Shown here: piece after piece, positions 8,044 to 16,695 of the stretch | Numbering within the stretch: position 1 is the stretch's first letter | How the letters are laid out: each line of letters opens with the position of its first letter | Source of the DNA: JBKQHQ01 sp052148715 | GTDB lineage: Bacteria; Pseudomonadota; Alphaproteobacteria; Rhizobiales; Xanthobacteraceae | NCBI GenBank assembly: GCA_052148715.1 | Contig: JBKQHQ010000216.1 | Coordinates: 71,268-135,267, forward strand | Direction of reading: 5' to 3' | DNA length: 64,000 nucleotides | Position numbers and translations under genes: made by a program | Notes under the pieces: model-generated | What the model was told of the DNA's origin: nothing | Seen by the model: only the letters and a program-made list of their open reading frames with translations | Databases searched by the model: none

Positions 8044-8201
8044 CGTGACTCGGCGCGACCGCCGACTGGGACTTGGCAGCAAGCTCACGCCGGACGCTAA
8101 TCGGCCCCGTCCGTTATTTGCCAAATTCCGGGCTCCCGCACCGTGGCAAAAAATCGACACGAGACTTTGCCTCAGTCTTGGCGCAAGCGAAGTACGCACG
8201 C

Positions 8202-8660
8202 CTAGGACTTAGGCAGAGCAACAAAGAAGGTAGCGAAAATCCCAATCACGATGATTGGCAAGTATGGCATCCAAACGAACGGCTGGCGTAAGATGGGTAT
8301 CAATGACTTCGGATACTTATAGTATCTATCCCAGACTTCGCCCCAAGCGGTGAATATTTGGAAGGGTGGCATCTCCTGCGAGCGTTGGTCGCGGAACCAT
8401 TCCTCAAGCAGTTTAATCCGATCTGTATAGCAATACTGGAATGCCTTCCAGATGGCCTCTAATACCCAAAGGGAGATGGCGGCGACTATCAAAGCGACGA
8501 TGATGGCTACAGATTGCTTGTTAACACCAAGGCCAACACCGCCGGCAAGCAAGGGCGCGCTCCAGGATTTTATCATTAGCGCACGGCCATCAAATGCCTC
8601 ATACTGAGTTTGCAAAATAATGTATTCTGCTTTCAATTCGTCACGTAGACCGTCGCTCAT
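8202..8660 (-). CDS. Uncharacterised small membrane protein
   Basis: A 152-residue protein with a charged N-terminal helix (about 1-30, ending in FDGRALMIKSWS) and a hydrophobic hairpin at about 35-68. A soluble, aromatic-rich middle follows (FQYCYTDRIKLLEEWFRDQ), and a last membrane helix spans about 131-149 (PYLPIIVIGIFATFFVA). It matches a recurrent but unnamed membrane-protein pattern; I cannot assign a function. It converges on the Nmad-type operon and lies inside the same pair of 119-bp direct repeats. A role as membrane effector of that cassette is possible but unsupported. Confidence 0.65.
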   Translation of the reverse strand: MSDGLRDELKAEYIILQTQYEAFDGRALMIKSWSAPLLAGGVGLGVNKQSVAIIVALIVAAISLWVLEAIWKAFQYCYTDRIKLLEEWFRDQRSQEMPPFQIFTAWGEVWDRYYKYPKSLIPILRQPFVWMPYLPIIVIGIFATFFVALPKS

Positions 8661-9153
8661 GTTGCCCCCTGATGGGAATCCAATCTTCGCTCGTGGTGGC
8701 CGAATTTCGAAGGCAGCCGAAGCCGGTCTACCATATTCAGTTTCCGAACGGTGCCGTAGAATTGCCAGCTTAGCGGCTCAGCGCGCGTTCCTCCGGTGGG
8801 CGGAGTGGCCGACTCCAAGCTTGGAGCCCCCGCTGACCATCGTCGCCGACCTTCTCCGCGCAACTGTCGCCCTAATGTCGGCTCAGGGTCAACTGCAGCC
8901 GATAATGTCCGGCGTCGGTGACGATGCGAACGGCAGGAATGCTCCGAAACCGGACCGTCGGACGGCCTCCGCCAGGGCGGCAGGTCAGTGCCAGAAAGCG
9001 ACATTGCGCGCGCGACTCGACACCACGACGGTATGGTCGTCTGAACTTCGGGTGCGACCCTGGCCCGTACTCGACCGATGTGCGACACCCAAAGGATGCT
9101 GATGTCCTTCCGGACACGTCGGTGACGCCCTGCCGCCACAACAAGGCTCACGT
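8661..9153. other. Intergenic region carrying repeat copy B
   Basis: No credible gene. Frames that look open on either strand are arginine- or proline-rich and run through the dispersed repeat at 8887-9005. Nothing else is recognised. Confidence 0.5.
8887..9005 (+). repeat. 119-bp dispersed repeat, copy B (right flank of the Nmad cassette)
   Basis: Aligned without gaps to copy A at 6621-6739, with six mismatches: two near the left end, one in the middle and three near the right end. Same orientation. About 2.15 kb separates the copies, and that interval holds exactly the accessory genes between 6813 and 8660. Confidence 0.85.
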
Positions 9154-10236
9154 TCACGGCAATGAGTTCAGCAGTTCGACCAGGTAATGTTTCCAGAGTT
9201 CCGGATATCGTGAACCGAAATGACCGTGGGACTTGTCGCTCGCGGGAACAACGACCGAGCGGGCGTTGGGAATTTTCGAGACCGCCCGCTCGACGAAGCC
9301 CATTTCCAGCACATTGGCCATGTCGTCGGCGAAGTTGACCGCGAGAAGCCGCGCCTTGATTTTGCCGATGTCCGGTCCGGGATCGTAATCCCACGAGGCG
9401 TCGAAACCGTATAGATAATCGTTGGCGTCAAGGCGGCGGGCGTCCTCGACGATCTTGTTGAACAACTCGACGGATTTCGCCCGGTTCGGCGCCGCTTCAA
9501 AGGTGCGCACGCGGCTTTCGGTCATGATGTGCTGGACCGGAAGGACGAATATCCAGTGCGACGGCTGCTTGACGTAGTCGCCGCCGTTGTAGTCAGGATC
9601 GTTGCGGATCGACTCGACGATGATGCGCCGCCAAAGGAAATTGGTGCCGGCCACGGGTCCGGGCAGCGACACGAGCGGCATCAAACCGTCCATCATGTCG
9701 GGATACTTCTCGCCCCACAGCCACGTATGCATGGCACCCATCGAGAGACCGATCACGAGTCGCAGATGGTCAATGCCCAGACCTTCGGTCACGAGCAGCT
9801 TCTGCGCCTCGACCATGTCGTTGTAGCCATAATGCGGAAATTTGGCGCGCAGGCCGTCGCTCGGTTTGCTTGAGCCGCCACATCCGACCGCATCCGGTAT
9901 GATCAGATAGTATTTCGCGCTGTCGAGGGGCTGTCCACTCCCGAACAGCTGACCGCCGAGATTGTCGAGAATGGCTTTTCCGCTGCCGTTGGTGCCATGC
10001 AATAGTAACACGGCGTTGGTGACGTGACCGGCCGCGTTGCGTTGCGGCGTCCCAAGGGTCACGTAATGCTGGCGCAGTTCGGGCAAGGTCTCGCCGTTCT
10101 GGAAACGGAAGTTGCGGACAACGGAGTTGCCTTCCTTGCGAATCGAATCCTGCGCGTGGCCGAGGCTGTATAATCCGCCCGTGGCACAAAGACCGATCAG
10201 CGCGACAATGAAAGACCGCTTCAACCTGAAGGCCAT
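9154..10236 (-). CDS. Secreted alpha/beta-hydrolase, MetX/homoserine-acetyltransferase-like
   Basis: A 360-residue protein with a signal peptide (LKRSFIVALIGLCATGGLYSLGHA). The alpha/beta-hydrolase core has LLLHGTNGSGKA, PDAVGCGGSSKPSDG, the nucleophile elbow IGLSMGAMHTW and a late His in SDKSHGHFGSRYP. The insertions after the elbow follow the MetX acyltransferase/hydrolase group rather than lipases. Export argues against a methionine-pathway role, so an esterase or acyl hydrolase in the periplasm is more likely. AAGGAGG six bases before the ATG at 10236 fixes the start. The substrate is unknown. Confidence 0.82.
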   Translation of the reverse strand: MAFRLKRSFIVALIGLCATGGLYSLGHAQDSIRKEGNSVVRNFRFQNGETLPELRQHYVTLGTPQRNAAGHVTNAVLLLHGTNGSGKAILDNLGGQLFGSGQPLDSAKYYLIIPDAVGCGGSSKPSDGLRAKFPHYGYNDMVEAQKLLVTEGLGIDHLRLVIGLSMGAMHTWLWGEKYPDMMDGLMPLVSLPGPVAGTNFLWRRIIVESIRNDPDYNGGDYVKQPSHWIFVLPVQHIMTESRVRTFEAAPNRAKSVELFNKIVEDARRLDANDYLYGFDASWDYDPGPDIGKIKARLLAVNFADDMANVLEMGFVERAVSKIPNARSVVVPASDKSHGHFGSRYPELWKHYLVELLNSLP

Positions 10237-10597
10237 ATCAATCCTCCTTATGCGGCATATGCATGCGGGTGCCTGCCCAAAGGGGCGGCGTACCAGAGCA
10301 TGGCCATCCATCCAGTCGTCCTGCGCATTTAGGTGCCTTCCCCCGGCTCGGGGCTACCACCTTCAACTGAAGCGATCAAAACAGGAAATCGTGGCTAGCG
10401 AAATGGCGAAGTAGTTCAGTTTGCGACGCAGAGATCCCGAGCCGCACGCGTCGGCTCAGGGTCATCTACAGCCATGGCCCGTTCGCGCCAAAAACCAGCT
10501 GGCGACGGGAATGCTCCGAAACCTGACACGAATCGGGCTCACACCGCGACGGAAACTCAATGTTTGGTTGGGGCAATTTTATTGAGCACCGGGCAAC
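10237..10597. other. Intergenic region with repeat copy D
   Basis: Promoter-side region of the hydrolase gene and downstream region of the caspase gene. It holds a diverged relative of the dispersed repeat at about 10460-10530. No gene is seen. Confidence 0.45.
10460..10530 (+). repeat. Dispersed repeat, diverged partial copy D
   Basis: Starts GGTCATCTACAGCC and keeps the GACGGGAATGCTCCGAAACC block shared with copies A, B and C. The middle is rearranged and the right third is missing. Recognised by eye only. Confidence 0.5.
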
Positions 10598-12238
10598 TTA
10601 GGGCTTTTCGGCCGGCGCGTCCGCGGTCTGCCCCTTCTTCAACTCCTCCAGTCGCACCCGCGCCAGCGTCCCGTAGATGCTGTCGCCGTGGCGTCGGACG
10701 AAGTCTTCCAACACCGCGGTACTCGTCGTGTCCTTGACCGCCGTCCAGGCTAGGGCCGCCGGATCGGCGGTGGGCGGCGCCATCACTTGGACTTTACCTC
10801 GCAAGAAGAACTCGCCGATCAGGGACAACGATAGTTCGGGCAACTGCGCGTGCTTGGTCGACTCGTACACATCGGCACTTATCCGGCGGAAGATCACGCC
10901 GATCTCGTCCCGCGCTTCGATATGCTTTAGGAACGCCGCCGTGTAGGGGCTGTTGCGCTCGGTCCCGTCGGCCGCGGTGCGGCCGGCCTGCGTTGCGTAG
11001 GCAACGATCATGCCCTGCGGTGCGTCGATCCTGGCAAGCCCGCGCTGCAATGACGCCGCCCGGGTCAGCCCAATCGTTCGCTTCAGGTCTTCAGCCAGCG
11101 GGTTGTCGCGGCATGAATCGAGCACAAGGATGCGCACGCTCCTCGCTGGTTGTAGATCGGCGACGACCTCGTCGACCCGCGTCATCCGGCGGAGGTCAGC
11201 CTCGTCGGTGAGCTTGGCGTCGATCGGCATCAGATAGTTGACGCCGGCGAATTGCAGCGCGTGGCCGCTGTAGTAGAAGAGCGCGACGTCCGCGTCGCGT
11301 GCCGCGCGCGCAAAGCGGATGGTCGCGTCGTCCATGCCAGCCCTGTCGAGATCGAGGCCGACGATCGTCTCGAAGCCGCTGCGCTTGAGGGCTGCGGCAA
11401 CATCCTGGGCATCGTTGCGTGGGTTGGAAAGGCGCGGCGCGCTGGAATAGGTACCGTTACCGATGACCAGCGCGATGCGACGCTCGGCCACCGCCGGATT
11501 TCCCGGCGATGCGGTACCGGGCGGCTTGCTTAGCGCCTGAGAGACGCTGCTCGGCGGCGCCGCGTCGGGGCCGGAGGGCGCCGCCTGCGGCGCGGCGAGC
11601 GCCGCCAGCCGTTCGCGCGCCGTATCGTGCGCCCATTTGCCCTTTTCGTATTTCTGCGGAACCGCGAGTGCCTGCTTGAAGTCGGCCCTGGCCCGCTCGA
11701 CGTCGCCGTTTTTTTCGTAGGCGAGCCCGCGGCGCGTATAAGCTGCCGTATAGCTGGGATCGAAGAGGATCGCCTGGCCATAGTCCGCGATCGCGCGGTC
11801 GACGTCCCCCTTGGCAAGCCACGCTTCGGCGCGGGCGCTAAACGACATGGCGAATTTCGGGCTGAGCCGGATCGCCTCGGTCAGATCGGCGATCGCGCGG
11901 TCGGGCTCACCTTTGGTAACGTACGCGTCGCCGCGATCGTGCCACGCGATGACCAGAGCCGGATTCTGCCGGATCGCCTGGTCGTAGTCCGCAATGGCGC
12001 GGTCGAGTTCGCCCTTGCTCTGATAACTGACGCCCCGGTTCACAAACGCGGAGGCGCGGTTTCCGGTGGTCTCATGGGTGCCGCGAGCAAGCACCGTTGT
12101 GCAGCCGGCGATGGCCCGGTCGGCATCCTCCGATTGCTCACAATCGCTCCACGCCTTATCGGCCGCAAGCACCGGCGCGCCGGTGCCTGCGAGCAGTGCG
12201 GCGAGAATGAGACTGCATCGCGTCATCGTCGATCGCAT
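10598..12238 (-). CDS. Secreted TPR-caspase (peptidase C14) protein
   Basis: A 546-residue protein with a signal peptide (CSLILAALLAGTGAPVLAA). About four TPR repeats follow (NRGVSYQSKGELDRAIADYDQ and successors, roughly 55-200), then a low-complexity Ala/Pro linker and a C14 caspase-like domain from about 250. The catalytic dyad is present: His326 in YYSGHALQ and Cys376 in VLDSCRDNP. The ATG at 12238 gives a clean signal peptide; a second ATG lies at 12226. Bacterial caspase homologues cleave after basic residues and some act in cell-death or signalling systems; the target here is unknown. The caspase domain is closely similar to the gene at 50197-51471. Confidence 0.85.
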   Translation of the reverse strand: MRSTMTRCSLILAALLAGTGAPVLAADKAWSDCEQSEDADRAIAGCTTVLARGTHETTGNRASAFVNRGVSYQSKGELDRAIADYDQAIRQNPALVIAWHDRGDAYVTKGEPDRAIADLTEAIRLSPKFAMSFSARAEAWLAKGDVDRAIADYGQAILFDPSYTAAYTRRGLAYEKNGDVERARADFKQALAVPQKYEKGKWAHDTARERLAALAAPQAAPSGPDAAPPSSVSQALSKPPGTASPGNPAVAERRIALVIGNGTYSSAPRLSNPRNDAQDVAAALKRSGFETIVGLDLDRAGMDDATIRFARAARDADVALFYYSGHALQFAGVNYLMPIDAKLTDEADLRRMTRVDEVVADLQPARSVRILVLDSCRDNPLAEDLKRTIGLTRAASLQRGLARIDAPQGMIVAYATQAGRTAADGTERNSPYTAAFLKHIEARDEIGVIFRRISADVYESTKHAQLPELSLSLIGEFFLRGKVQVMAPPTADPAALAWTAVKDTTSTAVLEDFVRRHGDSIYGTLARVRLEELKKGQTADAPAEKP

Positions 12239-12675
12239 GCAATGCCCCAAATGCTGATTCGAGGATTGTCCCGCTGCGGGCGCATAGTAGGCAATCGGCA
12301 CAACTCGCGCCAGTCCGACCACTCTGTGAGTTATGCTCCGCAGCACTGTGACCAAGCCTCTATCAGCCGAACTGGCTGACCGGGTGGGCACAAGCCAATT
12401 GATACCGGATCGCAGCAACTTAAGACCAGCGGTCAGCGGTCCGGTCCTGATTGGGTCCGGGCTGTGCGAAAACACGGACGCCTTCCGCGAGACTAGAAGG
12501 ATCTTGATGCGATTGCGTCGCCTTGGAGACTGATGATGCTGACAACGTGGTGGCCGACTCCGTTTCGAGGAATTGCATTTTGGGGAATCTGCGCCAAATG
12601 GGCTTGCTCTTGAAGCCGGAATTGGCCGATCCGCAGTCCGATGATATGTTCCTTGCAGCTTTGAAGGAGGGCACG
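12239..12675. other. Intergenic region between divergent caspase and F420-type genes
   Basis: Divergent upstream region of 437 bp. No gene, repeat or obvious operator is seen apart from the ribosome site GAAGGAGG at 12663-12670 belonging to the next gene. Confidence 0.45.
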
Positions 12676-13137
12676 ATGGCGGAAGCGAAACTCGCTCCGA
12701 ACCTGCCGGGCTGGATGGTCGAGCACGCGAACCGCTATCTTGCTAGCGGCGGAACCGACGGGCACATGTACAAGATAGCCGTGCCCGGGCGAGGTGAGAT
12801 CACGGCGCCGGCGCTGCTGCTAACCACCACCGGCCGCAAGTCTGGCGATAAGTTCATATTCCCGCTGTTTTACGGAACGGACGGCGGCAGTTACTTCATA
12901 ATCGCTTCAAAGGGAGGCGCGCCCCAAGATCCGGGGTGGTATCGCAACATTCTCGCGAACCCCGACGTCGAAATACAAGTCGGGACTAAGAAGATGAACG
13001 CGCGGGCCAGGACAACGGCGGGCGAGGAGCGCGTCCGACTTTGGGAAAAGGCGCTCGAATTTTGGCCGCCCTACGCCGACTATCAGCTCAAGACCGAGCG
13101 CGAGATACCGGTGGTCGTGCTGGATCCGGTCCATTAG
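12676..13137 (+). CDS. Ddn-type deazaflavin (F420)-dependent nitroreductase family protein
   Basis: A 153-residue protein of the split-barrel Ddn/nitroreductase family. ALLLTTTGRKSGDKFIFPLFYG matches the family TxGRKSG..R..PL pattern, then FIIASKGGAPQDPGWYRNILANPDVEIQVG and a C-terminal FPPYADYQ-like segment. Family members bind F420H2 or other flavins and reduce quinones or nitro compounds. Whether this host makes F420 cannot be seen here. The start at 12676 is secured by GAAGGAGG six bases upstream. It stands alone, with a hairpin just past the stop. Confidence 0.85.
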   Translation: MAEAKLAPNLPGWMVEHANRYLASGGTDGHMYKIAVPGRGEITAPALLLTTTGRKSGDKFIFPLFYGTDGGSYFIIASKGGAPQDPGWYRNILANPDVEIQVGTKKMNARARTTAGEERVRLWEKALEFWPPYADYQLKTEREIPVVVLDPVH

Positions 13138-13142
13138 GGTAC

Positions 13143-13160
13143 GCGGCGGTCGGCCGCCGC
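13143..13160 (+). terminator. GC hairpin after the Ddn-type gene
   Basis: Arms GCGGCGG (13143-13149) and CCGCCGC (13154-13160) with a 4-nt loop, five bases past the stop codon. No T-run follows, so termination is uncertain. Confidence 0.35.
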
Positions 13161-13170
13161 ACCGAGGGCA

Positions 13171-13265
13171 TGGCGCTGTTCGCAGCCGGGATGGTCCGCT
13201 AACCCTCCGAAACTCACCGTGGGAGCGGACGTCCCGGATCGGCGGCACCGTGCCAGAAGCTGACA
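13171..13265 (+). repeat. Possible highly diverged copy E of the dispersed repeat
   Basis: Shares short blocks in the same order as copies A-C (GGGATGGTCCG, CTCCGAAACTCACCGT, GTGCCAGAAGCTGACATTC). Similarity is patchy and needs an alignment to confirm. Confidence 0.3.
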
Positions 13266-13275
13266 TTCGCCTGAA

Positions 13276-13497
13276 TTATTTTCTCCAAAAAGGCTTTGCA
13301 ATCTCGGCATCCAAATCGGCAGCACAGCCGAGGTCGCTGCGCTCGTTATAGGCGTACTGGGCGAGCTCCCAGCGGGATCGAGAGCGGCGTCGCCATTCTC
13401 GCAGGACTTCGGTTACAATTCGGACCGTTGCCAGGATCAAGTTTACTGTGGGCTGTTCGCGGGCAGCATTATGGCCATGTGAGACGATATCCGTCAT
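13276..13497 (-). CDS. DUF1127 (YjiS-like) small protein
   Basis: A 73-residue protein. Its C-terminal half (LREWRRRSRSRWELAQYAYN, then DLGCAADLDAEIAKPFWR) is the arginine-rich DUF1127/YjiS domain, including the final KPFWR. Such proteins are common in rhizobia, often several per genome, and some have RNA-binding or regulatory roles. GGAGG lies six bases before the ATG at 13497, giving the usual family length. The frame opens further upstream, but the added 30 residues belong to the adjacent relic region. Confidence 0.75.
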   Translation of the reverse strand: MTDIVSHGHNAAREQPTVNLILATVRIVTEVLREWRRRSRSRWELAQYAYNERSDLGCAADLDAEIAKPFWRK

Positions 13498-13529
13498 TTG
13501 CGCCTCCTGCGGCTTCACGCCAACATCGA

Positions 13530-13646
13530 CTATTGCCTGCGCAAAGTCAGTGGGTGCCTCTTGAGGAGGATTGTGCCCGCGACGCATGGTTTCTTGCGCG
13601 ATCCCGTGAGCGCATACCAGACAGGATTGTCGAGTGCTTCCGTCAT
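13530..13646 (-). pseudogene. N-terminal fragment of a GNAT acetyltransferase
   Basis: A 38-codon frame beginning MTEALDNPVWYALTG. This is the typical start of a group of GNAT N-acetyltransferases (LDNP-W-ALTG), after which the sequence loses similarity and stops. The rest of the enzyme is absent. Just upstream (about 13650-13777) a second short frame starts MTVAARISVLLKAGLKQAV. The region appears to be debris of one or two lost genes. Confidence 0.35.
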
Positions 13647-13878
13647 GATAGGGCCTCGATCGTCCGGTGGATGGCGCCGCTGGCGTCGCTATCCTCCGCG
13701 AGAGGAAACAGCACCGCCTGCTTGAGGCCCGCCTTGAGCAACACGCTGATCCTCGCCGCGACGGTCATCGGCTGTACCGGCGGGGCTGAGGGTCAAAACC
13801 ATCCCGTCGCTCACAGCACGCATTGCCCCTAACCAGACCTTGCGGCCGCCGCTGAGTTGGGCTCCGGCGCACTACCGT

Positions 13879-14796
13879 TTATGCCAGTGCGACCACAAAG
13901 CCGGCGCGTGGAAAATGCACGCAAACCTCGCCGATCTCACGATCACTGCGTCGGATCACGATCTCATGGACGTCCGAGGCGACCAATTCACCGACAACCG
14001 GGTCGCGTCCAGTATCGTCCGGCGTGACGGTAACGATCTGGCCAGGTTTCCGACCGATGGGATCCTGCAGATCGACGGTCGCCCGAGCGATCGATGTGGC
14101 ATCCCTTGCTACATCAAGCGCTTGTTGCGCGCTCATTTGGCTTCGGCTGCCATGGCCGATAGCCGCAATGCGCTCAGCCCAAGTCAGGAGTCTCGGAAAG
14201 CCGTCGAGCGGCGCCGCCGCCGATCCGAAATTCCGTCGCAAGAACCAAACCGGATGATAGGCGGCGAGATCGGCGAGGCCAGCGGCAGGGCCTTGCAAGA
14301 ACGAGCGCCCGTCAGCCAGCGTCTGATCCAGCCAATCGAAATGCGCGCGCAGCTGATCGAGCAGGTTCGGCACTGCCGCCATCATTGCGGCGGGGTCTAT
14401 ATTTCGGCCGGAGAATTTGGCTCGGTCATCAAGAAATCCCTCGGGCAACGCGTCGGGCTTCTTCGCGAATGCCATGCTGACAGCTGGGCTGAACGTTGTC
14501 TTCTCGGCCCACCAGGCAAGCGCGTCGGCCGCGCCGCGGCCGGCTGGATAAAAGCTCGGGGTGGGGTGCCGACGCTCGAGTTCGCGCATGATCAACTGGC
14601 TATCGCAATAGATGTCCGCGCCGATCTGCAACACCGGCGTTTTACGGTAGCCTCCTGTCAGCGCCGTCAGGTCGGGTTTTGGCATAATCACGGGGATCTC
14701 CACCGATCTCCATGCCAGGCCCTTGAGACCAAGACCAATCCGCACTTTCTCCGAATAGGGAGAGATCTCGTAGTGGTGCAGGATGATATCGGTCAT
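13879..14796 (-). CDS. Glutathione S-transferase family protein
   Basis: A 305-residue protein. The thioredoxin-like N-terminal domain shows ISPYSEKVRIGLGLKGLAW, the cis-Pro motif KTPVLQIGADIYCDSQLI (about 53-70, with the DS glutathione contact) and ERRHPTPSFYP. A helical C-terminal domain follows (FDWLDQTLADGRSFLQGP, then LADLAAYHPVWFL). It is about 80 residues longer than a standard GST; the extra C-terminal part is mostly beta (GQIVTVTPDDTG) and seems specific to a subgroup. The ATG at 14796 has GAGG upstream. It probably acts on electrophiles, substrate unknown. The next gene upstream on the same strand is a hydrolase. Confidence 0.82.
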   Translation of the reverse strand: MTDIILHHYEISPYSEKVRIGLGLKGLAWRSVEIPVIMPKPDLTALTGGYRKTPVLQIGADIYCDSQLIMRELERRHPTPSFYPAGRGAADALAWWAEKTTFSPAVSMAFAKKPDALPEGFLDDRAKFSGRNIDPAAMMAAVPNLLDQLRAHFDWLDQTLADGRSFLQGPAAGLADLAAYHPVWFLRRNFGSAAAPLDGFPRLLTWAERIAAIGHGSRSQMSAQQALDVARDATSIARATVDLQDPIGRKPGQIVTVTPDDTGRDPVVGELVASDVHEIVIRRSDREIGEVCVHFPRAGFVVALA

Positions 14797-14890
14797 CGAG
14801 ACGGCCTCGTTTTTGGGATAGTGCGTCCCCTGGATTTTCGCCACAGGGTCTGGGCACTCCATTGAAGCGTTTGAGTGAGATCAGTCTGCG

Positions 14891-15754
14891 CTATGCCGCC
14901 AGCAGATGCTCACGCAACAGTTTGTTGAACACTTCCGCTCGCTCCTCGGGGAAGAAGATTCGCGCTCCCTTCAACTCGACGGGTGGCTTTGCTCCAGGAA
15001 TCGTATCGGCCAGCCAGTGCGCCCACTTCACTGGAAAGTAGATGTCATCCGTGCCCCAAACGATAAGGGTCCGAGCCTTTAGCTGGCGTAGCCGCGGCTC
15101 GATCGACACCGTGTGCTTATTATCGAAAGCCGCCACGAAGCGCTGAAGGTCGCGCGTACGCTGTTCGGTCCGCACCTGGGGCCGCAAATAATTTTCGATG
15201 TCCTCGTCCGATACGTTCTCGGGGTGCTCGTAGGCCGGTCCCAGCGCCTGCGGCGAGCGATAAATCGTTTTGTCAGCGAGCATCGCGTTTATCGTGTCGC
15301 GCAGCCCGCCCGCGATCGCCATGTCGACGAAGGGTTTGAACGCTTCCGGCGGCCAGTTATCGTGGGTATCACAGTTGGTGAGCGTCAAGCTCAGCACACG
15401 ATCGGGATTCGTCACCGCGAAGATTTGCGCGATACCGCCGCCGCTATCGTTGCCGACCAGGTCGACCTTATCGATCTTGAGCGCGCCGAGGGCCTCGCGC
15501 AGCATATTGGCGTTGGCGGTGGCGGACACATCTTGATTTGGATCGATCTCGGTGTCGCGATGGGTCAGCAAATCCACGGCGATGCACCGACGCGTATCGG
15601 ACAATCCCGTCAATTGACGACGCCAGACATGCTTGTTCAGCACGACACCGTGGACGAACAACGCTACTGGACCGGAACCGGCCTCGCTATAGCTGATGCG
15701 CCCCGAAGGGGTGTCCATGCTGCGTTTCGTGAGTGCGGTCTGTTGGTTGCCCAC
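14891..15754 (-). CDS. Alpha/beta-hydrolase with Asp at the nucleophile position
   Basis: A 287-residue alpha/beta-hydrolase. FVHGVVLNKHVWRRQ carries the oxyanion His-Gly and DLLTHRDTEID follows. The nucleophile elbow is VGNDSGGGIAQ, where Asp rather than Ser occupies the central position, as in haloalkane dehalogenases and their relatives. An acidic residue appears in WGTDDIYFPV. The usual catalytic His near the C-terminus is not obvious: the expected region reads GARIFFPEERAE. It may be a dehalogenase-like or non-hydrolytic member. The start is GTG at 15754 with AAGGAG upstream. An AraC regulator lies directly upstream on the same strand. Confidence 0.8.
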   Translation of the reverse strand: MGNQQTALTKRSMDTPSGRISYSEAGSGPVALFVHGVVLNKHVWRRQLTGLSDTRRCIAVDLLTHRDTEIDPNQDVSATANANMLREALGALKIDKVDLVGNDSGGGIAQIFAVTNPDRVLSLTLTNCDTHDNWPPEAFKPFVDMAIAGGLRDTINAMLADKTIYRSPQALGPAYEHPENVSDEDIENYLRPQVRTEQRTRDLQRFVAAFDNKHTVSIEPRLRQLKARTLIVWGTDDIYFPVKWAHWLADTIPGAKPPVELKGARIFFPEERAEVFNKLLREHLLAA

Positions 15755-15873
15755 GACTTACTCCTTCGGAATCGCCGCGTAGCGTTGCGCTCGGAGAAGA
15801 CGGGAAGGAGAGCGTCGGCTCTACCATAATCTTTAGCGATCTTACGGCCAGCAGGCAGCGCACTTCGGGGAAC

Positions 15874-16695
15874 TTACGAGGAGCGTTGAAACGCCAACGG
15901 AGTAAGGCCGTAAGCTTGCTTGAATGCGGTACTGAAATGGCTGTAGCTTGAAAAACCGAGGTCGAATGCCAAGCCCGTCAAATCGGGACATTTATCAAGC
16001 AGGTCGAGCGCCCGGGCGAGGCGCAATTGAAGCTGGTAGCGGTAAAGCGGCAGACCCTCGACTTGGCGAAACACCTGAGTGAGATAGACCGGCGAGACGC
16101 CGACGGCGCCGCCGATCTCAGCCAACGTCCAACGACGTCCAAGGTTTGAGGAAAGCGCAAGTTTAGCGCGGTCCACGAGTTTTTGCCGCCCTACGCTGCC
16201 GGATGCGGCGTATGATGTGTGCTTCCCGAGGGCGCGGCTTACCAGCGAAAGGATCAAATCCTCCGCTTCAAGAGTCTCGGCCATTCCGCGGGCGAGACGA
16301 TGACGCACAAGTGCCGCGAGCAACTGTACGCGCGCAGCGATGCGCATGCGAGGTCGATTGAAAACTGTTCGATCTTTGGCGTGGAGGACATCGGCAGGCA
16401 CAAGTTCTAACAGCGTCGCCTCATCGATTCCGATCGACAGACTCGCATCGCCGCCTTCAACAGGATGGCTGACTCGATAAGGTTCACTTTCATTAAAGAA
16501 CACCACCTGATTCGCTTCCGCGACTGTCTCAGCCTGGCCCGTATGATGCACGTAGACGCCGCGATAAGGAAACACGAGGTGCGTTGTGGTGACGCACTCC
16601 TCGTCACTTTTGTGCCTGCAAGTGCCTGAGCACAAAACGTCCCACGCCGCCACGGTGTCGGTCGCCAGAAGTAGGTGAGAGTTGATTTCAGTCAT
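15874..16695 (-). CDS. AraC-family transcriptional regulator
   Basis: A 273-residue protein with an N-terminal cupin-like sensing domain (about 20-110: CRHKSDEECVTTTHLVFPYRG) and a C-terminal AraC DNA-binding domain (about 165-270). The first HTH is RRWTLAEIGGAVGVSPVYLTQ and the second DLTGLAFDLGFSSYSHFSTAFK, followed by the family ending YGLTPLAFQR. It lies 119 bp upstream of the hydrolase gene on the same strand and probably regulates it, perhaps with the downstream GST. The inducer is unknown. Confidence 0.88.
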   Translation of the reverse strand: MTEINSHLLLATDTVAAWDVLCSGTCRHKSDEECVTTTHLVFPYRGVYVHHTGQAETVAEANQVVFFNESEPYRVSHPVEGGDASLSIGIDEATLLELVPADVLHAKDRTVFNRPRMRIAARVQLLAALVRHRLARGMAETLEAEDLILSLVSRALGKHTSYAASGSVGRQKLVDRAKLALSSNLGRRWTLAEIGGAVGVSPVYLTQVFRQVEGLPLYRYQLQLRLARALDLLDKCPDLTGLAFDLGFSSYSHFSTAFKQAYGLTPLAFQRSS

